From: UBA4615 sp044342535
Lineage (GTDB): Bacteria > Pseudomonadota > Gammaproteobacteria > Burkholderiales > Burkholderiaceae_E
Reading direction: 5' to 3'
Assembly (NCBI GenBank): GCA_044342535.1
Contig: JBIIPQ010000040.1
Location: forward strand, 1-19,713
DNA: 19,713 nt
Shown here piece after piece: positions 1 through 7,243 of the stretch (position 1 is the first letter of the stretch; each line of letters begins with the position of its first letter). Under the pieces are notes generated by a model. It saw only the letters and a program-made list of their open reading frames with translations. It did not search any database and had not been told where the DNA came from. The translations under genes were made by a program, and so were the position numbers.

Positions 1-1118
1 TTGACGACGAGCTCCTCGAGGCGGGACAGCACGTGGGCGAGGTCGTCGGGCTTGCGGCACTGCCAGGTGGGCACGTTCTTCAGGATCGGCTCCTCGCCGA
101 GGTAGAAGCGCACCATGTCCGGCACGTACGGGTAGATCGACTTGTCGTCGGCCACGCCGGTGCCCACGGCATTGCAGATCACGACGTTGCCGAGCCGGTA
201 GGCGGCGAGCAGGCCGGGCACGCCGAGCATCGAGTCCGGCCGGAACGCGAGCGGATCGAGGAAGTCGGCGTCGAGGCGGCGGTAGATCACGTCGACGCGC
301 TTCGGGCCGTCGGTGGTCCGCATGAAGACGCACGCGTCCTTCACGAAGAGGTCCTGACCCTCGACCAGTTCGACGCCCATCTGCTGCGCGAGGAACGCAT
401 GCTCGAAGTAGGCGCTGTTGAAGCGGCCGGGCGTCAGCAGCACGACGGTGGGCGAGTCGATCTCCGCGGCCGCGCGCAGGGTCTGGAGCAGCAGCGCCGG
501 ATAGTGCTCGACCGGGCGAACGTGATACCGGCGGAACAGGTCGGGGAACAGCCGCATCATCATCTTGCGGTTGCTCAGCATGTACGACACGCCGGAGGGC
601 ACCCGCAGGTTGTCCTCGAGCACGTAGTAGCTGCCGTCGCCATGACGCACGATGTCGACGCCGACGATGTGCGCATAGATGTCGCGCGGCACCTTGGTGC
701 CGATCATCGCGACCGCGAACTGATCGTTCGCGACGATCTGGTCCTCGGGGATCAGCCCGGCCTTGAGGATCTCCTGGCCGTGGTAGATGTCGGCGAGGAA
801 GCGGTTGATCGCGGTGACCCGCTGGATCAGACCCTTCTCCAGCTGTTCCCACTCGTCGGCCGAGATGATCCGCGGCACGACATCGGAGGGAATCAGCCGC
901 TCGGTGCCACCTTCCTCGCCGTAGACAGAGAAGGTGATGCCGATCCGCCTGAAGATCAGATCGGCCTCGGCGCGCTTGCCCGCCATCTGTTCGGGCGTCA
1001 TGGACGCGAGCCAATCGGCGTAGGCGGCGTAGTGGGCACGCGGCACGAGCCCCGCGCCCAGCATCTCGTCGAACACGCCCGGAGGCGGCGGCAGGGGGGT
1101 CAGGGCGGAGGCACTCAT
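1..1118 (-). CDS. Circularly permuted type 2 ATP-grasp protein (3' end cut by window edge)
   Basis: The reading frame is open from an ATG at 1118 down to the window edge and gives 372 residues of an ATP-grasp protein of the circularly permuted type (DUF404/DUF407 group). Recognisable blocks are RRIGITFSVY (57-66), the block VLEDNLRVPSGVSYML (166-181), DVIYRRLDADFLDPL (276-290) and DDKSIYPYVPDM (324-335). Family members are roughly 470 residues or more, so about 100 C-terminal residues lie outside the window. An AAGG ribosome-binding site sits 8 nt before the ATG. The family is thought to ligate or modify peptides and often lies beside alpha-E and transglutaminase-like genes, which would be off the left edge. 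The substrate is unknown. It lies 57 bp downstream of fur on the same strand, so co-transcription is possible. Confidence 0.88.
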   Translation of the reverse strand, partial: MSASALTPLPPPPGVFDEMLGAGLVPRAHYAAYADWLASMTPEQMAGKRAEADLIFRRIGITFSVYGEEGGTERLIPSDVVPRIISADEWEQLEKGLIQRVTAINRFLADIYHGQEILKAGLIPEDQIVANDQFAVAMIGTKVPRDIYAHIVGVDIVRHGDGSYYVLEDNLRVPSGVSYMLSNRKMMMRLFPDLFRRYHVRPVEHYPALLLQTLRAAAEIDSPTVVLLTPGRFNSAYFEHAFLAQQMGVELVEGQDLFVKDACVFMRTTDGPKRVDVIYRRLDADFLDPLAFRPDSMLGVPGLLAAYRLGNVVICNAVGTGVADDKSIYPYVPDMVRFYLGEEPILKNVPTWQCRKPDDLAHVLSRLEELVV

Positions 1119-1175
1119 ACAGGCACCTTAGCAATAACCATGCCGCTCGAACAGTCGGCGGCGGCAGTCAGGCGC

Positions 1176-1604
1176 TCACCCGCGGTGCGGGCAATCGGTC
1201 TTCGTGCAGTTCGCGTAGAGCGAGAGCGCGTGGTCCTGCAGCGCGAAACCGCGCTCCTCGGCGACCAGGTGCTGGCGGCGCTCGATCTCGGCATCGAAGA
1301 ACTCCTCGACATGGCCGCACTGCAGGCAGACGAGGTGGTCGTGATGGTGCCCTTCGTCGAGCTCGTAGACCGCCTTGCCGGACTCGAAGTTGCTGCGCTT
1401 GAGGATGCCCGCCTGCTCGAACTGGGTGAGCACGCGGTACACCGTGGCCAGCCCGATGTCCTGGTGCTCTGCGAGCAGCTCGCGGTAGACGTCCTCGGCG
1501 CTCATGTGCCGAGGCTGGCGCCGGGCCTGGAAGATCTCGAGGATCTTGAGCCTGGGCAGCGTGGCCTTCAGGCCCATGCTCTTGAGTTCGTTCGGCGTCG
1601 GCAC
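1176..1604 (-). CDS. fur: Ferric uptake regulator Fur
   Basis: This encodes a 142-residue Fur repressor, which binds DNA with Fe(II) as corepressor and controls iron homeostasis. The N-terminal winged-helix part contains LKATLPRLKILEIFQ (12-26) and the recognition-helix block DIGLATVYRVLTQF (49-62). The C-terminal metal-binding and dimerisation part has GHHHDHLVCLQCGH (85-98) and a second cysteine pair, C133 and C138. The frame stays open upstream to 1817, but homology begins near NELKSMGLKATLPR. I therefore chose the GTG at 1604, which has a GGAG ribosome-binding site 7 nt upstream; this gives normal family length. It is divergent to bamE, the classic fur-omlA arrangement of beta- and gamma-proteobacteria. 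Confidence 0.95.
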   Translation of the reverse strand: MPTPNELKSMGLKATLPRLKILEIFQARRQPRHMSAEDVYRELLAEHQDIGLATVYRVLTQFEQAGILKRSNFESGKAVYELDEGHHHDHLVCLQCGHVEEFFDAEIERRQHLVAEERGFALQDHALSLYANCTKTDCPHRG

Positions 1605-1670
1605 CGCGATGCTCCGGAAACGTCGCGCGGAAGGATGGGCGCACGCGGCGGATGGAGCCGGGTGAGCGCG

Positions 1671-1677
1671 TATCATA
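1671..1677. promoter_or_regulatory. Possible shared -10 region of the divergent fur and bamE promoters
   Basis: The heptamer TATCATA reads as TATCAT on the plus strand (towards bamE) and TATGAT on the minus strand (towards fur). Each matches the sigma-70 -10 consensus at five of six positions. I see no good -35 hexamer at the usual distance on either strand, and no clear 19-bp Fur box. It is the only AT-rich spot in the 106-bp fur-bamE gap. If used, it gives fur a leader of about 60 nt and starts the bamE transcript near 1683. Confidence 0.35.
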
Positions 1678-1710
1678 GCGACTTTGCCGGAACCGCCGCT
1701 GCGCCCGCCT

Positions 1711-2139
1711 ATGCCCCATCCGCGGCCTTTGCGCCTTGCTTCGATTCTCCTCGCCTCCGCCTCGCTCGCCGCGGCGACGGTCGGCTGCGCATCGTCAGAC
1801 CGCAACACCAGCGGCATCTTCGCGCCCTACCGGATCGACGTGCCGCAGGGCAACTACGTCGACCAGACGATGTTCGGCCAGGTCAAGGAAGGCATGTCGC
1901 GCGAGCAGGTGCGCTTCGCACTCGGCACGCCGCTGCTGATCGATCCGTTCCGGCCGGACCGCTGGGACTACGTGTTCCGCTTCCAGCATCCGAACGGCAC
2001 CGCCGACCTGCGCCGTGCCACCGTGTTCTTCGCGGAGGGTCGCGTCGCGCGGGTCGAGTCCGATGCGCTGCCCGCCTCGGACGAAGGCTCGGATCCGGCC
2101 CTGCCCGGCTACCGCCGCAAGCAGGGGCGCTTCCGTTGA
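1711..2139 (+). CDS. bamE: Outer membrane assembly lipoprotein BamE (OmlA/SmpA)
   Basis: This encodes a 142-residue lipoprotein of the BamE/SmpA/OmlA family, an accessory subunit of the BAM complex that folds beta-barrel proteins into the outer membrane. A hydrophobic signal sequence spans residues 7-25 and the candidate lipid-modified cysteine is C26, in ATVGCASS. This is an untypical lipobox, with Thr at -3. The family core follows: the GNYVDQTMFGQVKEGMSREQ region, then VRFALGTPLLIDPF and RWDYVFRF. The frame can be extended to a TTG at 1684; I chose the ATG at 1711 because it gives a normal signal peptide. Neither start has a convincing ribosome-binding site. The stop overlaps the dapB start by 4 nt. 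Confidence 0.92.
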   Translation: MPHPRPLRLASILLASASLAAATVGCASSDRNTSGIFAPYRIDVPQGNYVDQTMFGQVKEGMSREQVRFALGTPLLIDPFRPDRWDYVFRFQHPNGTADLRRATVFFAEGRVARVESDALPASDEGSDPALPGYRRKQGRFR

Positions 2140-2954
2140 GCCTGCGCATCGCGATCGCGGGGGCCTCGGGCCGGATGGGCCGGATGCTGGTCGAGACGGT
2201 GCTCGACGCGCCCGAGACCGAGCTGGTCGGTGCGCTCGACGTCCCGGGTTCGCCGGGCATCGGCCGCGATGCGGGCGAATCGCTGGGCCGGCCTACCGGC
2301 GTCGCGGTCTCGGCGGATTTCGACGAGGCCCTCGGCCGCGCCGACGTGCTGATCGACTTCACCCGGCCCGAGGGCACGCAGCGCCATCTGCACGAATGCG
2401 CGGCGCGCGGCGTGCGGATGGTGATCGGCACCACCGGCTTCGACGAGGCAGGTCGCCGCGAGATCGAGGCCGCCGCCGCCCGCATCGGCATCGTGTTCGC
2501 GCCGAACATGAGCGTGGGCGTGAACGTGACCTTCCGCCTGCTCGAGGTGGCCGCCATGCTGCTGCGCGACGGCTACGACATCGAGGTCATCGAGGCCCAC
2601 CACCGCCACAAGGTCGACGCCCCCTCGGGGACCGCGCTGGGCATGGGCCGGGCGATCGCGGGCGCCCTGGGACGCGACCTCGACGAGCTCGCCACCTGGA
2701 CGCGCCACGGCGTCACCGGCGAGCGCGCGCCCGGCTCGATCGGCTTCTCGGTGGTCCGCGGCGGCGACATCGTCGGCGACCACACCGTGCTGTTCGCCGG
2801 CACCGGCGAACGCATCGAGATCACCCACCGCTCGGGCAGCCGCGCCACCTATGCGCAGGGCAGCCTGCGGGCCTGCCGATTCATCGTGCAGCGCGACACC
2901 GGCCTGTTCGACATGCAGGACGTGCTCGGCCTGCGAGGCGGCCCGGCCGCCTGA
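2136..2954 (+). CDS. dapB: 4-hydroxy-tetrahydrodipicolinate reductase DapB
   Basis: This encodes a 272-residue cytosolic enzyme that reduces the dihydrodipicolinate precursor with NAD(P)H in the diaminopimelate/lysine pathway, so it feeds peptidoglycan synthesis. The nucleotide-binding motif is GASGRMG (9-15), followed by VIGTTGF (96-102) and FAPNMSVGVNV (121-131). The DapB signature EAHHRHKVDAPSGTA (153-167) carries the catalytic histidine and lysine. The length matches the family. The start is a TTG inside the sequence TTGA, overlapping the bamE stop by 4 nt. An AGGGG site lies just upstream, so translational coupling to bamE is likely. The same frame is open upstream to 33 without a stop; that extension is antisense to fur and the ATP-grasp gene and is not coding. 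Confidence 0.95.
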   Translation: MSLRIAIAGASGRMGRMLVETVLDAPETELVGALDVPGSPGIGRDAGESLGRPTGVAVSADFDEALGRADVLIDFTRPEGTQRHLHECAARGVRMVIGTTGFDEAGRREIEAAAARIGIVFAPNMSVGVNVTFRLLEVAAMLLRDGYDIEVIEAHHRHKVDAPSGTALGMGRAIAGALGRDLDELATWTRHGVTGERAPGSIGFSVVRGGDIVGDHTVLFAGTGERIEITHRSGSRATYAQGSLRACRFIVQRDTGLFDMQDVLGLRGGPAA

Positions 2955-3171
2955 GCGCCGGAACCCGGCCTGCGGCCCCGGGATCCTCCGAGATGCACGA
3001 CCGCTTCGCCCCTGTTTAGGATGCGACCGCTCGTGCGAGTGCATCGACCGCCGGTCCTTTGGCGCAGTGCGCTTATCGGCGTTCGCTCGCCCACCGATCG
3101 TTGCCCCGATACAACGTCGCTCCATCACCACACCGAGTCCCGGCCCTGGCCGATGCGGACGACAGGAACGG
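2955..3171. other. Intergenic gap between dapB and the CAP-domain gene
   Basis: This 217-bp stretch has no supported gene. It holds weak promoter-like candidates, for example TACAAC near 3106, but no clear pair of -35 and -10 hexamers and no terminator with a T tract. A short GC-rich inverted repeat (GGCGGC/GCCGCC) overlaps the dapB stop codon. Confidence 0.5.
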
Positions 3172-3738
3172 ATGCGACTCGACGGAACACTGCGGGCGGC
3201 CCTGAAGGCCGGGGCGCTGGGCCTGAGCCTGGCGACGGCGGCTGCCGCGGCCCATGCCGGCGACGCGTCCGAGGAGGCGCTCCGTGAGAAGGCGGACCTG
3301 CTGCTGAACGGCGTCCGCCAGCAGGTGGCGGACTGCGAGGGGCGGCCCCGCGTCCTGGCCAGCGCCGGCACCGACTCGGGCGCCCTGGCGACGCAACGGC
3401 CGCCGCTGCGCTGGAACCCTCAGCTCGGCGAAGCCGCTACGCGGCACGGCGACGCCATGGCCCGTACCCGGGTCTTCGATCACGTGGGCACCGACGGCTC
3501 CACGGTGCGCGAGCGCGTCGACGCGACGGGCTACCGCTGGCAGGTGATCGGCGAGAACCTGGCGGCGGGCCATCCCCGACTGGAGGATGCCGTGGCGGGA
3601 TGGCTTCGCAGCAGCAGCCACTGCGCTGCCCTCATCGATCCGCGCTTCACCGAGTTCGGACTCTCCCGGACCGACTCCACGAGCCCGAACGACGCCTTCG
3701 GGACGTACTGGACGCTGGTGCTCGGCCGGCCTCGCTGA
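3172..3738 (+). CDS. Secreted CAP-domain (SCP/YkwD-like) protein
   Basis: This encodes a 188-residue protein with a Sec signal peptide (about residues 1-29, likely cleavage after AHA) followed by one CAP domain. The CAP hallmarks are present: H92 in RHGDAMA, the FDHVGTDGS loop (102-110), GENLAAG (127-133) with E128, and SSSHCAALIDPRFTEFGL (147-164) with H150. The layout matches bacterial YkwD-type proteins. C55 and C151 could form a disulfide in the periplasm. The start is the ATG at 3172, preceded by AGGAACGG. The biochemical role of bacterial CAP proteins is largely undefined, so I give none. It may share transcription with the tonB operon 123 bp downstream, but that gap contains hairpins and a -10 element. 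Confidence 0.87.
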   Translation: MRLDGTLRAALKAGALGLSLATAAAAAHAGDASEEALREKADLLLNGVRQQVADCEGRPRVLASAGTDSGALATQRPPLRWNPQLGEAATRHGDAMARTRVFDHVGTDGSTVRERVDATGYRWQVIGENLAAGHPRLEDAVAGWLRSSSHCAALIDPRFTEFGLSRTDSTSPNDAFGTYWTLVLGRPR

Positions 3739-3751
3739 CGCCGCACCGCGC

Positions 3752-3807
3752 CGCGACGACGCGTCGCGAGCCGGAACCGCACCGTTCCGGCGCAGCATGC
3801 GCCATGC
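3752..3807. repeat. Three consecutive inverted repeats in the CAP-tonB gap
   Basis: Three perfect inverted repeats lie end to end: CGCGACG/CGTCGCG with a 3-nt loop (3752-3768), GCCGGAAC/GTTCCGGC with a 6-nt loop (3770-3791), and GCATG/CATGC with a 3-nt loop (3795-3807). None is followed by a T tract. They could stop or stabilise the upstream transcript, or attenuate read-through into tonB. Their function is not shown by sequence alone. Confidence 0.55.
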
Positions 3808-3844
3808 GGGGGCGCACCGCCCGTGCCGAGCGGGCTCGGGAGCG

Positions 3845-3858
3845 CCGACTATAATCGG
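3845..3858 (+). promoter_or_regulatory. Candidate tonB -10 box inside an imperfect palindrome
   Basis: A perfect TATAAT (3850-3855) lies 6 nt before the tonB ATG. It is embedded in a 14-bp sequence, CCGACTATAATCGG, that is palindromic except for one base pair. No recognisable -35 hexamer lies 15-19 bp upstream, so an activator might be needed, or the box may be fortuitous. If used, transcription would begin at or next to the ATG. Confidence 0.4.
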
Positions 3859-3861
3859 ACG

Positions 3862-4662
3862 ATGGATCTGCGCCGTGTCACCGCTGCGGTCGGCGCGGTG
3901 GGCATCAACGCATTGGTCGCACTCGCGATGGTCGCCCTGTCCGGAAACGACCCGCCCTCGCGTCCGGTGCGCGTCGAGCCGGTGATCGCCCGGCTCGTCG
4001 AATCCCCGTCGCCCGAGCCCCTGAAGCCTGTCGCCGCGCCGCCTCGGCCGCCGGCCGAGCCCGTGCAGGCGCGACGCGCGGAGCGGCCGGCGGCGCGCGA
4101 GGCCGACCCGCGTCCATCGGCGCCGCCCGAGCAGATTCCGCGCGAGCGCCCGGCGCCGCAGGCGAAGGCCGAACCGGAACCCGTGCGGGACGTCGCTGCG
4201 GGCGACGCACGGCCGGCACCCGCCGCGGCGCCGGCGGCCATTCCCGTCACCCCGGCGCCGTCCGCGCCGGCGCAGAGTGCGCCCGCCGCGCCGGCGCAGG
4301 CCGCAGCGGCGTCGGCGGCCTCCGCCGGCCCGGTCGCCTCGGCCGCGCCCGCGCCCGCGTCGGAGGCGGCGCGGCGCGTCGGCCCGCGAGTCGATGCCAG
4401 TTGGGCCGGCAACGCGCCGCCGCCGTATCCTGCGGCAGCGAAGCGAATGGGCGAGCAGGGCGAGGTCCGGCTCGACGTGCACGTGGGCGCCGACGGTTCG
4501 GTCATCGACGTGCAGGTGCGTGCATCGAGCGGCTCTCCCGCGCTCGACCGCAGCGCGATGGATGCCGTCAGGCGCTGGCGCTTTCGCCCGGCCACAGTCG
4601 ACGGGCAGGCGGTGTCCGAGTGGTATCGCGACTGGAAGTGGGTCTTCAGGCTCGAAGGATAG
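3862..4662 (+). CDS. tonB: TonB-family energy transducer
   Basis: This encodes a 266-residue protein with the TonB plan. A single N-terminal membrane anchor spans residues 7-27 (TAAVGAVGINALVALAMVALS). It is followed by a long Pro/Ala/Arg-rich periplasmic spacer (about 30-180) and a C-terminal TonB domain (about 184-266). The domain runs from PPYPAAAKRMGEQGEV through the VGADGSV and ASSGSPALDRSAMDAVRRWRFRP blocks. TonB links proton-motive energy from ExbB-ExbD to outer-membrane receptors for iron chelates and other ligands. The anchor lacks an obvious SxxxH-type motif as in E. coli TonB. The start is the ATG at 3862; the upstream extension to 3823 lacks support and there is no ribosome-binding site. 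exbB follows after 2 nt. The actual cargo receptors are not in the window. Confidence 0.9.
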   Translation: MDLRRVTAAVGAVGINALVALAMVALSGNDPPSRPVRVEPVIARLVESPSPEPLKPVAAPPRPPAEPVQARRAERPAAREADPRPSAPPEQIPRERPAPQAKAEPEPVRDVAAGDARPAPAAAPAAIPVTPAPSAPAQSAPAAPAQAAAASAASAGPVASAAPAPASEAARRVGPRVDASWAGNAPPPYPAAAKRMGEQGEVRLDVHVGADGSVIDVQVRASSGSPALDRSAMDAVRRWRFRPATVDGQAVSEWYRDWKWVFRLEG

Positions 4663-4664
4663 GC

Positions 4665-5414
4665 ATGGACAATCGTCCGCTCGGTTTGATGCATTTCTGG
4701 CAGGCAGGCGACGCGGTGACGCACTCGGTCGCCTGGCTGCTGCTCGCGATGTCGGTCGCGAGCTGGTACTTCATCCTCTCCAAGGCCTGGTCGGCCTGGC
4801 GGATGCGGCGCAGCGCCCGCGCGGCGCTCGAGCGCTTCTGGTCGGCGCGCACGCTCGACGAGGCGGTCGACGCACTCGAGCGCGACGACTCCGAGCGCGT
4901 CTTCGCCCCGATGGCCGACAAGGCACGGCGCGCGGTGCGGATGCAGGACAAGGCGACGCTCGCCGGCTCGGTCGATCGCGCCGAGCTGGTGACCCGCGTG
5001 CTGCGCCAGCAGATGACGCAGACCTCGTCGCGGCTCGAGTCGGGGCTGACCTTCCTGGCCTCGGTGGGCAGCACCGCGCCGTTCGTGGGCCTGTTCGGCA
5101 CGGTCTGGGGCATCTATCACGCGCTGCTCGGCATCGCCGGCAACGGACAGGTGCTGATCGACCAGGTGGCCGGCCCGGTCGGCGAGGCCCTGGTGATGAC
5201 CGCCGCCGGACTGGCGGTCGCGATCCCCGCGGTGCTCGCCTACAACGCGTTCACCCGGATCAACCGCGTCGTGCTGGCCGAGCTCGACGGCTTCGCGCAC
5301 GACCTGCTCGCGCTGGTCACGCACGGTCGCCGGATCGACCGCAGCGACGGCGACGGCGACGCGCTGCGCGCCGCCGTACCCGCGGCCGAGCCGATGCAGG
5401 CCGTCGGCCGCTGA
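4665..5414 (+). CDS. exbB: ExbB/TolQ/MotA-family proton channel protein
   Basis: This encodes a 249-residue inner-membrane protein that forms the proton-conducting stator with ExbD and drives TonB. Three hydrophobic segments fit the family topology: about 15-37, about 125-150 (the TFLASVGSTAPFVGLFGTVW region, the family's most conserved block) and about 165-195 (VGEALVMTAAGLAVAIPAVL). A cytoplasmic loop lies between the first two. The ATG at 4665 is 2 nt after the tonB stop and has an AGGATAGG ribosome-binding site. TolQ is a possible alternative, but the tonB-exbB-exbD order and the absence of tolA/tolB favour ExbB. Confidence 0.93.
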   Translation: MDNRPLGLMHFWQAGDAVTHSVAWLLLAMSVASWYFILSKAWSAWRMRRSARAALERFWSARTLDEAVDALERDDSERVFAPMADKARRAVRMQDKATLAGSVDRAELVTRVLRQQMTQTSSRLESGLTFLASVGSTAPFVGLFGTVWGIYHALLGIAGNGQVLIDQVAGPVGEALVMTAAGLAVAIPAVLAYNAFTRINRVVLAELDGFAHDLLALVTHGRRIDRSDGDGDALRAAVPAAEPMQAVGR

Positions 5415-5430
5415 ACCGGAGGACGAGCCC

Positions 5431-5862
5431 ATGGCATTCGGCGGATTCGATTCCCAGGGCGGCCCGATGCGGCCGATGGCGGAGATCAACACCACGCCAC
5501 TGGTGGACGTGATGCTGGTGCTGCTGGTGATCTTCATCATCACCGCGCCGCTGCTCACGCATGCGATCCGGCTCGACCTGCCGAGCGCGCAGGCGCCGGT
5601 CTCGACCGAGACGCCCGAGACGGTCACGGTGTCGATCGATGCGAAGGAGCAGATCTTCTGGAACGACGCGCCGCTGGCCGACGCGCAGGCGCTGCGCGAG
5701 CGGCTCGCCGGGATCGCGCAGCGCACGCCGCAGCCGGAGCTGCACCTGCGTGCCGACCAGCAGGTGCGCTACCAGCGGATCGCCGAGGTGATGTCCGCCG
5801 CGCAGTCGGCCGGCGTCACGAAGATCGGCTTCGTGACCGATCCCAAGCCCGCGCCACGCTGA
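5431..5862 (+). CDS. exbD: ExbD/TolR-family biopolymer transport protein
   Basis: This encodes a 143-residue single-pass membrane protein, partner of ExbB. The N-terminal stretch MAEINTTPLVDVMLVLLVIF (16-35) carries the family's essential membrane aspartate, D26. It is followed by a periplasmic domain of about 95 residues ending in GVTKIGFVTDP. The ATG at 5431 has a GGAGG site at 5418-5422 and lies 16 nt after the exbB stop. It is the last gene of the tonB operon, and the next gene is convergent. Confidence 0.94.
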   Translation: MAFGGFDSQGGPMRPMAEINTTPLVDVMLVLLVIFIITAPLLTHAIRLDLPSAQAPVSTETPETVTVSIDAKEQIFWNDAPLADAQALRERLAGIAQRTPQPELHLRADQQVRYQRIAEVMSAAQSAGVTKIGFVTDPKPAPR

Positions 5863-5897
5863 GCGGCCGGGGCCGCGGCCCTTCGGCGTGCGCCCGG
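5863..5897. terminator. GC-rich dyad between convergent exbD and the TldE-like gene
   Basis: The short gap contains GCGGCC/GGCCGC and the overlapping 12-bp palindrome GGGCCGCGGCCC (5870-5881). It could form a hairpin on either strand's transcript, but no T tract follows. It is only a weak candidate for a bidirectional terminator. Confidence 0.3.
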
Positions 5898-7241
5898 CTA
5901 CAGCGCGAAGCGCAGCGCCGACACCAGCGCCGACGGCGCCTCCAGGCCGCCGGTCGCCCGGCTGTCCCAGGTGTCGGTCGAGGGCATGCGCAGCGGCGTG
6001 TCGCCGAGCGCCTCGAGCGACGCGCCGAGGATCCGGTGCACCACGTCGTCGAAGCGCATCGCCTCGATCGGGCCGACGGGCTCGCCGTCCTCGACCCACA
6101 GGCTCGCGAAGCGCGTCATGCCGGTGACGCGCCCGGCGGCCCGGTCGGACCAGTTCAGGTACCAGAGGTTGGAGACCGACACACCGGTGCCGAGCCGCGC
6201 GAGCGCCTCGTCGGCTCGCAGCGCGCCCGGCGCGACGCGCATCGACTCGGGTGATTCGTGATCGGCAGCGGCGTTCGACACCAGGCCGAATTCGCGCGCG
6301 GTCCGCGGCGACACCAGAGTGTCGACCAGCCGGCCGCCCTCGATCAGCGGCACGCGCCGCGGCCGCGGATAGCCGTCGGACTGGAAGGCCGGCGCGAAGC
6401 CGGCATCGAGGTCCTCGACGATCGACAGCATCGGCGACATCGAGACCTCGCCGCGGGCGAGCCGGCCCAGAGGCGACTGACCCGTGCGCTGCGAGCGGGC
6501 CGAGAAGCCGCCCCAGCCGAACATCTCGAGCAGGTCGCCGAGCGCACGCGGCGCGAGCAGCACGCGATAGTCGCCCGGCGAAAGACGGCGAACCGGCCGC
6601 GCGAGCACCGACGCATCGGCACGCGAACGGGCGATCGCCGTGGCGATCGCGCTGACGTCCAGCGCGCTGCCCGACCAGCTCGCCTTCACGGCACGCCGCG
6701 TGCCGGCGTCGTCCGGCAGGTGGATCGACCAGTCGAAGGCGACGCTGCTGCGCCGGTACCACTGTCGGCTGCCCGCGGAGCTGCAGAAGCCTCGGGCGAC
6801 CGGCCCGGCCGCGCAGAAGCCGACCAGGTCCGCATCGCCCGCGGCCTGCGCGACCGCATCGACGAAGGCGGCCCGGTCGAACGGCGCATCCGGTGCGTCG
6901 TCATCGGAGACCACGGGTGCTTGATTGACATCGAGGAGCGGATCGGGCTCGGAGTCGGCCACCGCGGCGCGCAGCGCCAGCACCGCGTCCGCGATCGCCG
7001 CGGCCACGGCATCGCGCCCGGCCCCGAGGCCGGGCAGCGTCACGGCACAGCTCGCCTGGCGGTCGCCATCGACCAGGCGCAGGCGCGCGACCGCGCGCTC
7101 GAGGCGACCCGCCTGCCGCACCCGCGCATGGTTCAGCCTCACGAATTCCGAGGCCTCGGCCTCGAGCGTCGCGACCAGGAGCTCGCCCCGGCCCGCCTGC
7201 GCATCGAGGGCCTCGGCGAGAATGTCGAAGAGCGTGCGCAC
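5898..7241 (-). CDS. TldE/PmbA-like metalloprotease subunit
   Basis: This encodes a 447-residue member of the TldD/PmbA (modulator of DNA gyrase) family, the non-catalytic TldE type. It has no HExxxH motif. Family-like features include the N-terminal FVRLNHARVRQAG (residues 53-65), the mid-region APRALGDLLEMFGWGGFSA and the C-terminal GVSVSNLWYLNWSDRAAGRVTGMTR block. In the characterised E. coli pair, TldD and TldE form a zinc protease that trims unfolded peptides such as microcin B17 precursor and CcdA. The GTG start at 7241 lies 2 nt after the stop of the TldD-like gene, so the two subunits are almost certainly made together. In E. coli the two genes are unlinked. The sequence looks like a divergent paralogue, so I do not assign the E. 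coli symbol. Confidence 0.85.
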   Translation of the reverse strand: MRTLFDILAEALDAQAGRGELLVATLEAEASEFVRLNHARVRQAGRLERAVARLRLVDGDRQASCAVTLPGLGAGRDAVAAAIADAVLALRAAVADSEPDPLLDVNQAPVVSDDDAPDAPFDRAAFVDAVAQAAGDADLVGFCAAGPVARGFCSSAGSRQWYRRSSVAFDWSIHLPDDAGTRRAVKASWSGSALDVSAIATAIARSRADASVLARPVRRLSPGDYRVLLAPRALGDLLEMFGWGGFSARSQRTGQSPLGRLARGEVSMSPMLSIVEDLDAGFAPAFQSDGYPRPRRVPLIEGGRLVDTLVSPRTAREFGLVSNAAADHESPESMRVAPGALRADEALARLGTGVSVSNLWYLNWSDRAAGRVTGMTRFASLWVEDGEPVGPIEAMRFDDVVHRILGASLEALGDTPLRMPSTDTWDSRATGGLEAPSALVSALRFAL

Positions 7242-7243
7242 CC

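Noticed and set aside
1115..1312. Small minus-strand frame whose stop overlaps the ATP-grasp ATG in an ATGA
   Set aside because: It overlaps the 3' end of fur in another frame and the product is Ser/Arg-rich with no similarity I recognise; the ATGA overlap is probably chance.
1605..1710. Fur box in the fur-bamE gap
   Set aside because: Fur autoregulation is common, but I could not find a convincing match to the 19-bp consensus; only the short TATCATA is AT-rich.
33..2954. A 973-codon open frame on the plus strand spanning three genes
   Set aside because: Only its last 272 codons are coding (dapB). The rest is antisense to the ATP-grasp and fur genes and out of frame with bamE; its residues are low-complexity Arg/Val/Ala/His/Glu-rich without family motifs, as expected from high-GC codon bias.
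3849..5726. A 625-codon minus-strand frame across tonB, exbB and exbD
   Set aside because: The tonB, exbB and exbD genes on the plus strand have family motifs, ribosome-binding sites for exbB and exbD, and operon spacing; the minus-strand product is biased in composition.
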